A stretch of DNA of 25,938 nucleotides, taken from NCBI GenBank assembly GCA_035512155.1, contig DATKEN010000100.1, positions 1 to 25,938 of the forward strand, read 5' to 3'. This stretch comes from JABCYV01 sp035512155 (GTDB lineage Bacteria; Acidobacteriota; Terriglobia; Terriglobales; Acidobacteriaceae). The translations under genes and the position numbers were made by a program. Below, one piece after another: positions 6,678 through 15,021 of the stretch (positions within the stretch are counted from its first letter, which is position 1; every line of letters starts with the position of its first letter). Under the pieces are notes generated by a model that saw only the letters and a program-made list of their open reading frames with translations, was not told where the DNA came from and searched no databases.

Positions 6678-9608
6678 TTACTGCAGCTTGGCGTACTCTG
6701 CTTTCGCCTCTTTCAGCACAGGAATGTCCGGATCGGCGTCTTTCCACAGCGCGAAGAAGTCCTGATAAGCCGTGCGAGCGCCGGAATTGTCCTCGGATAA
6801 CGCGCGCGCCCTCCCCAACTGTAAATGTGACAAAGCGCAAGCTGGCAAAGTTAGGCAGGTCCCACGATGATCGACGATTTTCTGAAACTCAGCTGCCGCT
6901 TCTTTCCCTTGTCGTGCCTTAAGGTAGGCTTGCCCGCGAACGTAATTCGACTGGATCCGGGAAGCCCAGCCAAATTCGTAAGGCGATGCCACCTGAAGCA
7001 ATTCGATCGCCTTGGCGGGATTTCCACGGCTGATCTCAATCTGCGCACGGATGGAGGGCACCCAGACATTGTTGACCAAGGTGTCGGCGGGAAAGCGTTT
7101 GCTCAGCTCATCTGCTGCGGCAGTCGCCTGACTGATGTCGCCCGCCATGGACTGCGCCAGACCCGCGAGGCGCAGCGTCATCCGACTTCGGTCCATGGCC
7201 AGCGCTGAGTGGGCGCCGTCGCGCGCTTGCGCCAAATTCCCAAACTCTGCTTCCATGACGGCATGCCCAGCAGTAATCGCGCCCGCCGGCTCTTCGAATT
7301 TTCCTCTTTGCGCCATCTCGACGGCTTGCCCATAAGCTTCGCGGGCTTTTTGCAGCTTGCCCCAGGATGCCACTGCTTGCGCGACATCCTCCAACATCAT
7401 AAATTCATCTGGCTTGCCTCTGGCCCACTCGGCCTCATGCTCCATCCCTGTGGTATTGCCTTCGAGAAAGGCCAGAGCGTACAGGTCTCTGTGGGTGCCG
7501 ATCCCATCGATCTTGAGTTCTACTTCCTTCTGGCGAATCGCCTTGGCCTCGGCCAAGCGGTTGAGGTCTAAGTACGAGCCGCCCAGAAGCCCGTAACTGA
7601 AGGCGCTGTTGGGGTCCAGGCGCATGGTTTCCTGGGCTTCCACCAACCCCTGATCAAACTTGCCGATCTCGTTGTAGGCAACCCCGAGATTGTTAGCGGG
7701 AATAGAGTCCCGCGGATACGTCCGGTTCCAGAGCTGATAGGCCTCGATCGACTTGTCCAGTTCCCCCGTGACGTTGTCATAATAGTGAGTGGTGATGTAG
7801 AGCTTCTCCCGTTCACTGGCCCGTTCTCTCCGCTCGAATGCCAACTTGGTATTTTCGGTTGCCAATGCAGTTTGACCGGTGTTGTTATAGGACTGGCCCA
7901 GCCGCGCGTAAGCGACGGCGAAATTGGGATCTAGTTCGATGGCTCGTTTGTAGAACGGGATAGCAGTCAACTCCGATCCTTTGTCACGCTCCGCCTCGCC
8001 CAGACTGAATGCTTTAAGCGCTTCCAGCGATGACGTCGTGGCCTCTTCCACAGGCGCGTCGAATTTTTGCACCGAAGCCAGCGACTCGCCCAGCTTGCCC
8101 CGCAGGCTCGAAGCCGCCTTCCCTACCGCTCCCAGCACCTGCTCCTTCTTGTCGACCTCGACCTGCTCCCGCGCCAGGCTGTCGCCCGTCTTGCAGTTCA
8201 CGGCGTCCACACCCACCACGTATTGGCTTCCGATATTGGCGATGGTGCCGTTCAGCACCGCCTTGATGCCTTCCCGCTGACAGATGTCCCGCGCCAGGTC
8301 AGACGTGACTCGTTCGTCAGGCGAGCGCCCCATGTAGCGCAGCGTGTCCCGCACTTTTTCTTGCGGGAAAACATTCAGGTACGGAGACTGCTCCAACTGT
8401 ACCGCCAGCGCCTGTTTCAGAGTTCCGTCAAAGACGCCGTCCCCCGTGGTGTTGACGAAGTCGGTCAGCAGGATGGAGTCTTTCTCCGTCAGTGCGTGCG
8501 CCCGCCGTGTGTAGAGGACTGCGCCAATAGCAGCAGCCGCGATGACGACTGCGGCAGCCGCGACGTACCAGCGTTTTCGACTGCTTGGCGCCGCTGCCCC
8601 AGGCGACGAAGCCGGACTGGAGATTGGCGAGATCGGCTGCACCACCGGAGCGGAGGGCGCCACCGCCGATGCCCCGGACGAGACCGGTGTGATCGCAGGT
8701 TCCGCGGCCGCGCTGACTGACGCACTCTTCCCTGAATCAATCTCTCGCTTCAGCCGCTTCAAATCCGCGCGCATCTCCGACGCAACCTGGTAGCGCAGGT
8801 CGCGTTCCTTCTCCAGAGCCTTATTAATGATTCGCTCCAATTCCGCCGGCAGATTGGGATTCAGGCGCACTGGTGCGGTGGGCGCGCGGTTCAGAATCGC
8901 GTCGAAAATGACCGCCGAGGTGTTCCCGGTAAAGGGCTGGCGGCCCGTGGCCATCTCGTAAAGCACCGCGCCAAAGGAAAAGAGATCGGTGCGGACGTCG
9001 AGGTCTTCGCCGCGCGCCTGCTCCGGCGACATGTAGGCCACCGTGCCCACGGTGCTGCCCGGGCTGGTCAGGTGCGCGTGCTCCACAGCAATGGTGGGTG
9101 AAGACGCCGCCACCTGCACCAATTGCGGCAGAGGCCCGGAAACCACCTTGGCCAGTCCGAAATCCAGGATCTTCGCCTGTCCTCGCTTAGTCAGGAAAAG
9201 ATTGGCCGGCTTCAAGTCACGATGAATGATTCCCGCAGTGTGTGCGACGTCGAGCGCGTCGGCCACCTGCGCCCCGAAGTCCACCAGTTGATCGATCGAA
9301 ATCGGCCTGCCCTCGATGCGGTACTTCAGCGTCGTCCCCTCGAGATACTCCATCACGATGTAGTGACGGCCCTCATCTTCTCCGATGTCATAAATCGTGC
9401 AGATGTTGGGATGGTTCAACGCCGAGGCGGCACGCGCCTCCCGTTGAAAGCGGTCGCGAGCCTGCGGATCTTGTGCCAGTTCCTCGGGGAGGAATTTGAG
9501 CGCTACTCTTCGGCCCAGGCGGAGGTCTTCGGCTTCGTATACCACTCCCATGCCGCCGCCACCCAATTTCTGCGTAATGCGGTAGTGAGAGATGGTTTGG
9601 CCAATCAT
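6678..9608 (-). CDS. Membrane-anchored Ser/Thr protein kinase with TPR sensor region
   Basis: A Hanks-type kinase fused to TPRs. The kinase domain covers about residues 9-275: Gly-rich loop LGGGGMGVVY, catalytic K38 in VALKFL, HRDLKPAN with D131, DFG with D149, and an SPEQARG segment. A juxtamembrane Pro/Ala/Ser-rich linker leads to one membrane helix (WYVAAAAVVIAAAAIGAVLY, about residue 355). A domain beginning KDSILLTDFVNTTGD follows, then several TPR repeats (for example AIPFYKRAIELDPNFAVAYA) to the end. The kinase faces the cytoplasm and the TPR part is probably periplasmic (inference). ATG at 9608 is chosen because homology begins there and GGTGAG lies about 9 nt upstream; an in-frame TTG at 9614 adds two residues. 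The length of 976 residues suits this acidobacterial architecture. Substrates are unknown. Confidence 0.93.
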   Translation of the reverse strand: MIGQTISHYRITQKLGGGGMGVVYEAEDLRLGRRVALKFLPEELAQDPQARDRFQREARAASALNHPNICTIYDIGEDEGRHYIVMEYLEGTTLKYRIEGRPISIDQLVDFGAQVADALDVAHTAGIIHRDLKPANLFLTKRGQAKILDFGLAKVVSGPLPQLVQVAASSPTIAVEHAHLTSPGSTVGTVAYMSPEQARGEDLDVRTDLFSFGAVLYEMATGRQPFTGNTSAVIFDAILNRAPTAPVRLNPNLPAELERIINKALEKERDLRYQVASEMRADLKRLKREIDSGKSASVSAAAEPAITPVSSGASAVAPSAPVVQPISPISSPASSPGAAAPSSRKRWYVAAAAVVIAAAAIGAVLYTRRAHALTEKDSILLTDFVNTTGDGVFDGTLKQALAVQLEQSPYLNVFPQEKVRDTLRYMGRSPDERVTSDLARDICQREGIKAVLNGTIANIGSQYVVGVDAVNCKTGDSLAREQVEVDKKEQVLGAVGKAASSLRGKLGESLASVQKFDAPVEEATTSSLEALKAFSLGEAERDKGSELTAIPFYKRAIELDPNFAVAYARLGQSYNNTGQTALATENTKLAFERRERASEREKLYITTHYYDNVTGELDKSIEAYQLWNRTYPRDSIPANNLGVAYNEIGKFDQGLVEAQETMRLDPNSAFSYGLLGGSYLDLNRLAEAKAIRQKEVELKIDGIGTHRDLYALAFLEGNTTGMEHEAEWARGKPDEFMMLEDVAQAVASWGKLQKAREAYGQAVEMAQRGKFEEPAGAITAGHAVMEAEFGNLAQARDGAHSALAMDRSRMTLRLAGLAQSMAGDISQATAAADELSKRFPADTLVNNVWVPSIRAQIEISRGNPAKAIELLQVASPYEFGWASRIQSNYVRGQAYLKARQGKEAAAEFQKIVDHRGTCLTLPACALSHLQLGRARALSEDNSGARTAYQDFFALWKDADPDIPVLKEAKAEYAKLQ

Positions 9609-9853
9609 GAACAACGCTCACCCGGCGTGGTGCGCAATGTTAGGCTGCAGTCGTGGCCAAGTCAATTGCGGCTGGGGTAGGTATTTATGGCGACGGCAAA
9701 AGTGACCCCCTCTCTCGAATCGTGATGGCATGGCTTCCAAAGTGCACTAGATTGGGAGGGGTCGAGTTCTTCGAGCGTGCGCAGGAACATATCCAAACTC
9801 TAACCGGAAAGAGGGGATCAGGTCACCGCATCTCTGCTGTGACGCCTGAACAA

Positions 9854-9893
9854 CCCCAGCCTTCGCAAAGAACGCGAAAGGCTGGGCCACCCG
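9854..9893. repeat. GC-rich palindromic repeat (GTTCTTT-loop family), copy 1
   Basis: An imperfect hairpin in the 294-bp gap upstream of the kinase gene. CCCAGCCTTCGC pairs with GCGAAAGGCTGGG. Read on the minus strand the centre is CGCGTTCTTTGCG, the same 13 nt as in the repeats at 17901 and 22872. The flank CGGGTG plus CCCA also matches the 17901 copy, so the two are homologous elements and not chance hairpins. Nothing else was recognised in this gap. Confidence 0.75.
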
Positions 9894-9902
9894 CCCGTAT
9901 CT

Positions 9903-11432
9903 TCACTTGTCTGTTAAATCTGGCATGGCAACTCTCTGGGAAGTAACCGTCGGGGGAGCTTTCAGCGTCTGGCGCTCCCGCCAACTGGATATCCGCCGAT
10001 GGGCATCCTTAATCCGAGCTGTTGTCATTCGTGATCCTATGACCCTCAATCGGTCGTTTGCGTTTCCTCCCAATCCTGAAGCGATACTGGCCCAGGTATA
10101 AGCGCGTACGTAGTCTCTTGGAACGCCTCGACCGCTTAAGTAAAGGTCACTGAGAGCACTTTGGGCTCCGATATTGCCTTGGTTCGCAGCTCGTTTGAAC
10201 CACGCCGCTGCTTTCCGCTCATCATGCGGCACTCCGATTCCTTCGATATAGCCTAGCCCGAGTTTCCACTGCGCGTTGTCATTACCATTTGCTGCCGCTT
10301 TCGCGAACCATGCCATTGCGTCCCGGTAGTTCTGCGGTACGCCTTCACCATCAGCGTATCGCAAAGCCATTTCGTATTGAGCAATGGAATCACCTGCGTT
10401 GGCTCGGTTCAGTACGCGATTCACATCCGTACCCTGAACTGCTTCCTGGATTACCAGAATAAGCTCTTGCCTGGTGGCTGTTAATACGCTGTCCGACGTT
10501 TTCGGTTGCTCATTGATCTTCGTGTCTGGTTCCGATATACGCTGCTGCTGGTCCGGGATGGCCAGCTTGTGGTTCACGTCCGCGATCGGAAGTATTGCGA
10601 CGTTTGCTACCCTTCGATGATTGAGATGATATCCGTAGCCACATATTACCAGGGCGAGGGCAGCGGCCAGTCCTGTTGCCAACCAGCGATCCTGACTCGG
10701 ATGCGCCTGGATCGTTATAGGCACCGGTGGATTAGGCAATTGTGATCCGATGTAGCGCCCATTCCCTTCGGGAGCTTCCATGGCGGGCAAGCGGTTGTTG
10801 TGCTCCTCGAGTACATCGGCATGCGCCAAAAGGTTTTGGAGATCTCTTACCGCCTCAATATCCTTGTCCGAGAGCTCATCGAGGCGTCGATCGGGAATTG
10901 TCGCGGACTCCGAAAGCAATGGTAATACCCGACGGGCTAGCTTACTCATCGCGGTCGCGTCATGCCGATTGAACGCATTCGGATTGACGGACAATATTTC
11001 GAGCACCCCCACCACATTGCCATTCTGTTTAATTGGCAATATCAGCACGGACCGAATGCCCATTTCTTTGCATAATTGTTGGTCGACCCGCCGATCAGTA
11101 TTAGTGTCGTTGCAGAGCAGGATTTCGCCGGTTCTGAGACAAAGCCCGGTGAGGCTGACGCCCGCGTGCAAACGCGTCCCCACTTCTGGAGCACAAGCAC
11201 CAGTGGAGGCTCGGCAGCACAGAGCATCTTCTATGTTGAGCGCAATAGCCGCTCCGGTTGCCCCTGTTCCCTGTATTGCCTGCTTCAAAATGGCCTGAAG
11301 TTCGGGTTCAGAGCCTACCGACTCCTTGCCTCGAGAAGTCCTGATTGGATTGGTGCTGTGCTCAACGTTTCGTCGTGGCTTCTCAGGAGAGCTGGTAATA
11401 CTTGAGTTATCAGGCAAGGGAAAGCTTGACAT
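9903..11432 (-). CDS. GAF domain - transmembrane - Sel1-repeat protein
   Basis: Three parts are visible. A GAF-type ligand or redox sensing domain lies at about residues 42-175 (ILKQAIQGTGATGAAIALNI, LTGLCLRTGEILLCNDTNTD, SVLILPIKQNGNVVGVLEIL). One membrane helix lies near residue 245 (WLATGLAAALALVICGYGYH). Three Sel1-like repeats lie at about 345-455 (AQYEMALRYADGEGVPQNYR, AQWKLGLGYIEGIGVPHDER, AQSALSDLYLSGRGVPRDYV). The GAF part would be cytoplasmic and the Sel1 part periplasmic (inference). ATG at 11432 has AAGG 7 nt upstream and is preferred over the GTG at 11438, which has no usable spacing. It is on the same strand as the kinase gene, 294 bp upstream of it, so a shared signalling role is possible but unproven. 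No catalytic output domain is seen. Confidence 0.85.
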   Translation of the reverse strand: MSSFPLPDNSSITSSPEKPRRNVEHSTNPIRTSRGKESVGSEPELQAILKQAIQGTGATGAAIALNIEDALCCRASTGACAPEVGTRLHAGVSLTGLCLRTGEILLCNDTNTDRRVDQQLCKEMGIRSVLILPIKQNGNVVGVLEILSVNPNAFNRHDATAMSKLARRVLPLLSESATIPDRRLDELSDKDIEAVRDLQNLLAHADVLEEHNNRLPAMEAPEGNGRYIGSQLPNPPVPITIQAHPSQDRWLATGLAAALALVICGYGYHLNHRRVANVAILPIADVNHKLAIPDQQQRISEPDTKINEQPKTSDSVLTATRQELILVIQEAVQGTDVNRVLNRANAGDSIAQYEMALRYADGEGVPQNYRDAMAWFAKAAANGNDNAQWKLGLGYIEGIGVPHDERKAAAWFKRAANQGNIGAQSALSDLYLSGRGVPRDYVRAYTWASIASGLGGNANDRLRVIGSRMTTARIKDAHRRISSWRERQTLKAPPTVTSQRVAMPDLTDK

Positions 11433-11596
11433 ACTCACGCCTTCACGATGGTTTAGTATACAGCTGTTGCTGACCTACTACTCTAGTCAAGTCAGCTCCG
11501 TAGCCGTTCCCTCGGCATTCCCTGCGCCCGAGCTTTGGCTGAACTCCCGTGGCGAGCCTGGCGCGTTAATCTCGCGCGAACCGAAGCTGCAAAAGG

Positions 11597-12736
11597 ATGA
11601 CCAAAACGCCCGCGTCAGGCTGCGCCAAGAAAGTCGTGCTTCTTTTCCTGGTAGCCACCTCAATCCGGAGTGCCTACCCAGCCAAGCATGTAAAATCCGC
11701 AGCATTGCTAACTATAGGCGGCGCGGCCCGTGTGCTGGACGAAATCTCCAAGAAATCTCAGAATGCGGTCCCGGATGCAGTCCTGAACGGCACGAAGTGC
11801 TTTGTGATGATTCCATCGATCACCCCGGGAACTGTGAATGTTACCGCTGGCGGAGTGGCTAGCTGCCGTGAAGCGGCGGATAACTGGAGCGCTCCTACAT
11901 TCGTCAAATTCCAGGGTCGTGGCATTCCGGCTCAGCGTACTGATTTGCTCGTTTTTGTGTTGAGTGACGGGGGAGTCCGGGCATTGCGGTCCAGCGAATT
12001 GCAGATCGGAGGGCAGAAGCGGGCAGCCGCACCTCTCGCGACTACATCTCCGGTCACCACCCAAGTTGAACTGACCGCCGAGGTGCTTACCTATGAAGGT
12101 GTAGCAGGTGTGCTTTCTAGCAGTGAAGCCAGCGGCGTCATTCGGCGCGACGCGGACACCTCGGATGCGGTCACGAACGCAGTACCGAAAAAAACGATTG
12201 AGAAATATCTGTTATCGGTCGTTTCTTTCTTTAACACGATCACACCGACTGGGATCGTGATTCACCACACGGCGGTGATTCCGGGCGAAAATACAGTGCC
12301 CCGGAGCCAGCGCGATATCGACAAATATCATCGGGCGCGCGGTTTCGAAATCTTGTGTTTCGGTCGCATTTACCACGTGGCCTATCACTTCCTCATTATG
12401 CCCAACGGCAGTGTGAAAGCGGGCAGACCCGAAAGGTGTGAGGGGGCGCATGCGCAAGGGTACAACTCCTACCTTGGAATTTCGGTCGTGGGTGATTTCA
12501 GCAGCGAAGATAACCCGGCCGGAAAAAAGGGGCCGACCAGACCGAGTGCGAAGCAGATTGCCTCCTTAATTCAACTCTGTCGCCGCATGAAAGACCGTTA
12601 CCACATTCCCTTGCAACACATCGTCCGTCATAGTGACATTTCCAGCACCAGATGTCCTGGTGACCGATTTCCCTTCAGGTCTGTTCTGGATCAACTTCAA
12701 TGGGAACCGGGAGCCATAAAGCCGAAACGTCGATGA
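11597..12736 (+). CDS. Secreted SYLF (Ysc84) domain - amidase_2/PGRP fusion
   Basis: The N-terminal signal (KKVVLLFLVATSIRSAYPA) predicts export. Residues about 30-190 match the SYLF/Ysc84 lipid-binding domain: AARVLDEISKKSQNAVPDAV, KCFVMIPSI, GVASCR, NWSAPTFVKFQG, TDLLVFVLSDGGVRALRSSE and LTAEVLTYEG. Residues about 210-370 are an N-acetylmuramoyl-L-alanine amidase type 2/peptidoglycan-recognition domain with IHHT (H223), YHFLI, NSYLGISVVGDF, RHSD (H345) and RCPGDRF (C353). The His-8-Cys spacing equals that of the T7 lysozyme zinc site, so it is predicted to be a catalytically competent Zn amidase cutting the MurNAc-L-Ala bond. The ATG follows an AAAAGG that is unusually close, so the start is uncertain. 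The stop overlaps the next start as ATGA. Each domain is common; their fusion is unusual. Confidence 0.88.
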   Translation: MTKTPASGCAKKVVLLFLVATSIRSAYPAKHVKSAALLTIGGAARVLDEISKKSQNAVPDAVLNGTKCFVMIPSITPGTVNVTAGGVASCREAADNWSAPTFVKFQGRGIPAQRTDLLVFVLSDGGVRALRSSELQIGGQKRAAAPLATTSPVTTQVELTAEVLTYEGVAGVLSSSEASGVIRRDADTSDAVTNAVPKKTIEKYLLSVVSFFNTITPTGIVIHHTAVIPGENTVPRSQRDIDKYHRARGFEILCFGRIYHVAYHFLIMPNGSVKAGRPERCEGAHAQGYNSYLGISVVGDFSSEDNPAGKKGPTRPSAKQIASLIQLCRRMKDRYHIPLQHIVRHSDISSTRCPGDRFPFRSVLDQLQWEPGAIKPKRR

Positions 12737-13389
12737 TGGACTCGAAGTGTCTGATGGCATGGCTTACGGTGGCGGCTTTATCGACGACTTTGGTCGCTGC
12801 ACCGAAATGCATCCCGGACAGCCCGAAGGCGTCTAACGGGGAGCCATTCCGCAGCTTTCGCATGCTGGACGCCAAGCTGACCCTCCTTGCGCACCAGCGG
12901 GAAGCTTTGAATGCGGCTTTCAATCCGGTGCAGACGGGTTGTCGAAGCCAAGCGGCCAACTCAGAGTGTCGGACGACTTCCGGCGATATGGACGCCACAG
13001 TGGCTGGAATCGTTCTTGTAGCACGTGAGCTCGAGCGTTTGTACCAAGGGCGCCACCAGCCCTTCGGGGTCCAAATGTTTAGAGCCCTGCGCATCAGGGC
13101 GGAAGAAGTTCAGCGAGGCGTCAGTGCTGTGGCCAAAGCGCAAACGCGAAGCGAGGCAGAGTCCGCGGGGAAGAGGCTGGATGAAGGGATAGTCTCCCTT
13201 GTTGTTCAGTTCCAAGCTGCGTCTGGCGGATACGGAGCGGTCCGTTGTTCCCCGGGCGCATGGACATGTTGCGAACCAAAACGATCCAAAGATTTGCTTC
13301 AAAGTGAACAGGTCGCATGCATGTGGGGGTGTGTGAGAACGGCGCCGACCTGTACAGGGTTCCTGGGTCCGCGTATCCGGCGGCCCTGA
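12733..13389 (+). CDS. Secreted protein of unknown function, Cys-rich C-terminus
   Basis: Not recognised. The first ATG of ATGATG overlaps the amidase stop as ATGA, so translation is probably coupled. The frame is open further up to 12700, but only the 12733 start gives a clean signal peptide (MMDSKCLMAWLTVAALSTTL plus VAA). The mature part has a mostly helical central region (EAESAGKRLDEGIVSLVVQF) and about eleven cysteines in all. Five of these fall in a C-terminal stretch of roughly 45 residues (RCSPGAWTCCEP, VACMWGCVRTAPTC), which suggests disulphides in the periplasm or outside the cell. Being coupled to a secreted amidase, it could modulate, protect or localise that enzyme (inference only). 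The length is 218 residues. Confidence 0.6.
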   Translation: MMDSKCLMAWLTVAALSTTLVAAPKCIPDSPKASNGEPFRSFRMLDAKLTLLAHQREALNAAFNPVQTGCRSQAANSECRTTSGDMDATVAGIVLVARELERLYQGRHQPFGVQMFRALRIRAEEVQRGVSAVAKAQTRSEAESAGKRLDEGIVSLVVQFQAASGGYGAVRCSPGAWTCCEPKRSKDLLQSEQVACMWGCVRTAPTCTGFLGPRIRRP

Positions 13390-13416
13390 AGTTGATACCA
13401 ATACAACAGCACGCTT

Positions 13417-14025
13417 GTGCGTCCGGGCGCAGCGGGTGTACCCTCGGTCCGTTTCTTCGAGGATGAGTGGGAGGTTCTGACGAAAAGGACATTCTTGCTG
13501 TTAGTGGCTCTGCTTCTGTCTGCGGGTGCTTCCGCGACGACCGAGAAATGGACCGCTGGCTGGGACAATTTCAGTGAGCCGCTCAATTTCACTAATAGCA
13601 ACATCACGTGGTCCGTGTCGGCGACGACACGCAAGTTGACGGTGACCTTTAAATTGGTGGGCGCGACGCCCAGCAAGCTCTATCAGGTCGGTGTTCACAT
13701 CTTCTGCACCACGTTTCCCAAGACTTTCGGCCAGTTTCCCAGCGGCAGTGGTGGTGCCTGCACCGCAATTACGCGGCAAGGTGTGACCAAAACCGTTACG
13801 GCGGTGGAATTTGGGGTCGTTACAACCGACATTCACGGCAATGGTAGCTTCACCGTCGTCGTCGGACCGATTGCCGCAGGCACCTATCATCTGGAATTCG
13901 ATGCGCGCAATGGTGCTGGTTGCGGTTTGACCGGTGGCGGGGGTAATAGTGTGAGCACCTGCGAGGCGGATTTCCAATCCCCCGGCCCAACATTTGGAAC
14001 GGCAGCGGTGATCATCGTGCCTTGA
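13417..14025 (+). CDS. Secreted beta-rich protein of unknown function
   Basis: Not recognised. A signal peptide (TKRTFLLLVALLLSAGASA) is followed by about 160 residues rich in Thr, Val, Gly and Ser with alternating hydrophobics (WSVSATTRKLTVTFKLVGAT, GNGSFTVVVGPIAAGTYHLE), typical of a beta sandwich. Four Cys residues in the mature part could form two disulphides. The reported GTG start puts about 20 extra residues before the signal peptide. A GGGAGG lies just before a CTG at 13477 but too close to it, so the true start is unresolved. It lies between a secreted Cys-rich protein and a membrane protein on the same strand, 28 bp after the former. The family cannot be named from sequence alone. 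Confidence 0.55.
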   Translation: MRPGAAGVPSVRFFEDEWEVLTKRTFLLLVALLLSAGASATTEKWTAGWDNFSEPLNFTNSNITWSVSATTRKLTVTFKLVGATPSKLYQVGVHIFCTTFPKTFGQFPSGSGGACTAITRQGVTKTVTAVEFGVVTTDIHGNGSFTVVVGPIAAGTYHLEFDARNGAGCGLTGGGGNSVSTCEADFQSPGPTFGTAAVIIVP

Positions 14026-14056
14026 GAGGCTGATAATCATGAGATAAACGTCTGCC

Positions 14057-14965
14057 TTGGAATTGCATCCAAGCATCGTCATGCTGGCGCGGATCAAGCT
14101 TGCGTTGGTGCAGACCTACGGAGACCTGCTTCGAAACCATACATTGCAGATGGCAGCAGCACTCGCCTACTACTTCGTCCTGTCACTGTTCCCAGCTCTC
14201 ATTTTCTTGTCTGCCGTAGTTGCCTTCCTACCGTTACCCGACCTTTTCAACCAGGCGCTGGGCATCATGGCACGATTCTTGCCACCGGATAGCATGGGGC
14301 TGGTCCGCAGAGTTTTGTCTGATGTGATCACGCCCAACCGGGGAACGTTCCTTTCTTTCGGTATTCTCGGCACGCTCTGGGCGGCCTCGGGCGGATTCTC
14401 GGCGGCGATCGAGGCTTTAAATATTGCGTACGACGTGCAAGACGATAGACCATTCTGGAAAACGCGGCCCTTGGCGATGGGCTTAGCTTTGGTGACTGGA
14501 GCCCTGATGCTGGTAGCACTGTCCGTGATGATTGTCGGACCCAGATTCGGAGAATGGCTCGCCGCTCGAGTTCATCTCTCCTATTTGTTCGTTTTGCTGT
14601 GGCCGTACGTTCACTGGGCCATCGCGATCGGATTCACTATCCTCGTTGTGGAAGCTCTGTACTTCCTTGCGCCGAATGTTAAGCAGCGCTTTCTGGCTAC
14701 TCTACCGGGCGCGATCCTCGCGGTAAGCTGCTGGATTGCGCTCTCATATCTGCTCGGTCTCTACTTCCGGCATTTCGGAAGCTTTAACAAAACTTACGGA
14801 ACGCTTGGCGCAGCCATTGCACTGATGACGTGGCTCTATTGGATTGGCTTCGCCATGCTGGTCGGAGCGGAACTTAACTCCGAACTAGCGAAGATCAGCC
14901 GCCACGGCAAAATCGAACAGAAGCATGAACCTCCTCGGATCACAAAAATTGACCTTGCCGCTTGA
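14057..14965 (+). CDS. YihY/BrkB family inner membrane protein
   Basis: A polytopic membrane protein of the YihY/virulence factor BrkB family (once annotated as ribonuclease BN; the function of most members is unknown). The hallmark N-terminus MAAALAYYFVLSLFPALIFL is followed by helices in SFGILGTLWAASGGFSAAIE, LALVTGALMLVALSVMIVG, YVHWAIAIGFTILVVEALYF, LPGAILAVSCWIALSYLLGL and ALMTWLYWIGFAMLVGAELN. This is about six membrane segments, with the family motifs P(N)VKQRF and FNKTYGTLGA. The C-terminus is charged and cytoplasmic. The start may be TTG at 14057 or ATG at 14081; the latter begins nearer the homology, but neither has a strong Shine-Dalgarno. The length of about 300 residues is normal. 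It closes the plus-strand envelope gene group. Confidence 0.9.
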   Translation: MELHPSIVMLARIKLALVQTYGDLLRNHTLQMAAALAYYFVLSLFPALIFLSAVVAFLPLPDLFNQALGIMARFLPPDSMGLVRRVLSDVITPNRGTFLSFGILGTLWAASGGFSAAIEALNIAYDVQDDRPFWKTRPLAMGLALVTGALMLVALSVMIVGPRFGEWLAARVHLSYLFVLLWPYVHWAIAIGFTILVVEALYFLAPNVKQRFLATLPGAILAVSCWIALSYLLGLYFRHFGSFNKTYGTLGAAIALMTWLYWIGFAMLVGAELNSELAKISRHGKIEQKHEPPRITKIDLAA

Positions 14966-15021
14966 GGGAGCGTCGCCGTAATATCGCCGTTCTAAATTCG
15001 CTAGCGGTTCTACTGCTCGTT

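Noticed and set aside
8067..8720. A 217-residue plus-strand frame opposite the kinase linker
   Set aside because: Arg-rich shadow frame over the kinase gene.
9653..9946. A 97-residue plus-strand frame between the kinase and GAF-Sel1 genes
   Set aside because: It runs through the palindromic repeat and into the end of the GAF-Sel1 gene; no motif and no convincing ribosome binding site.
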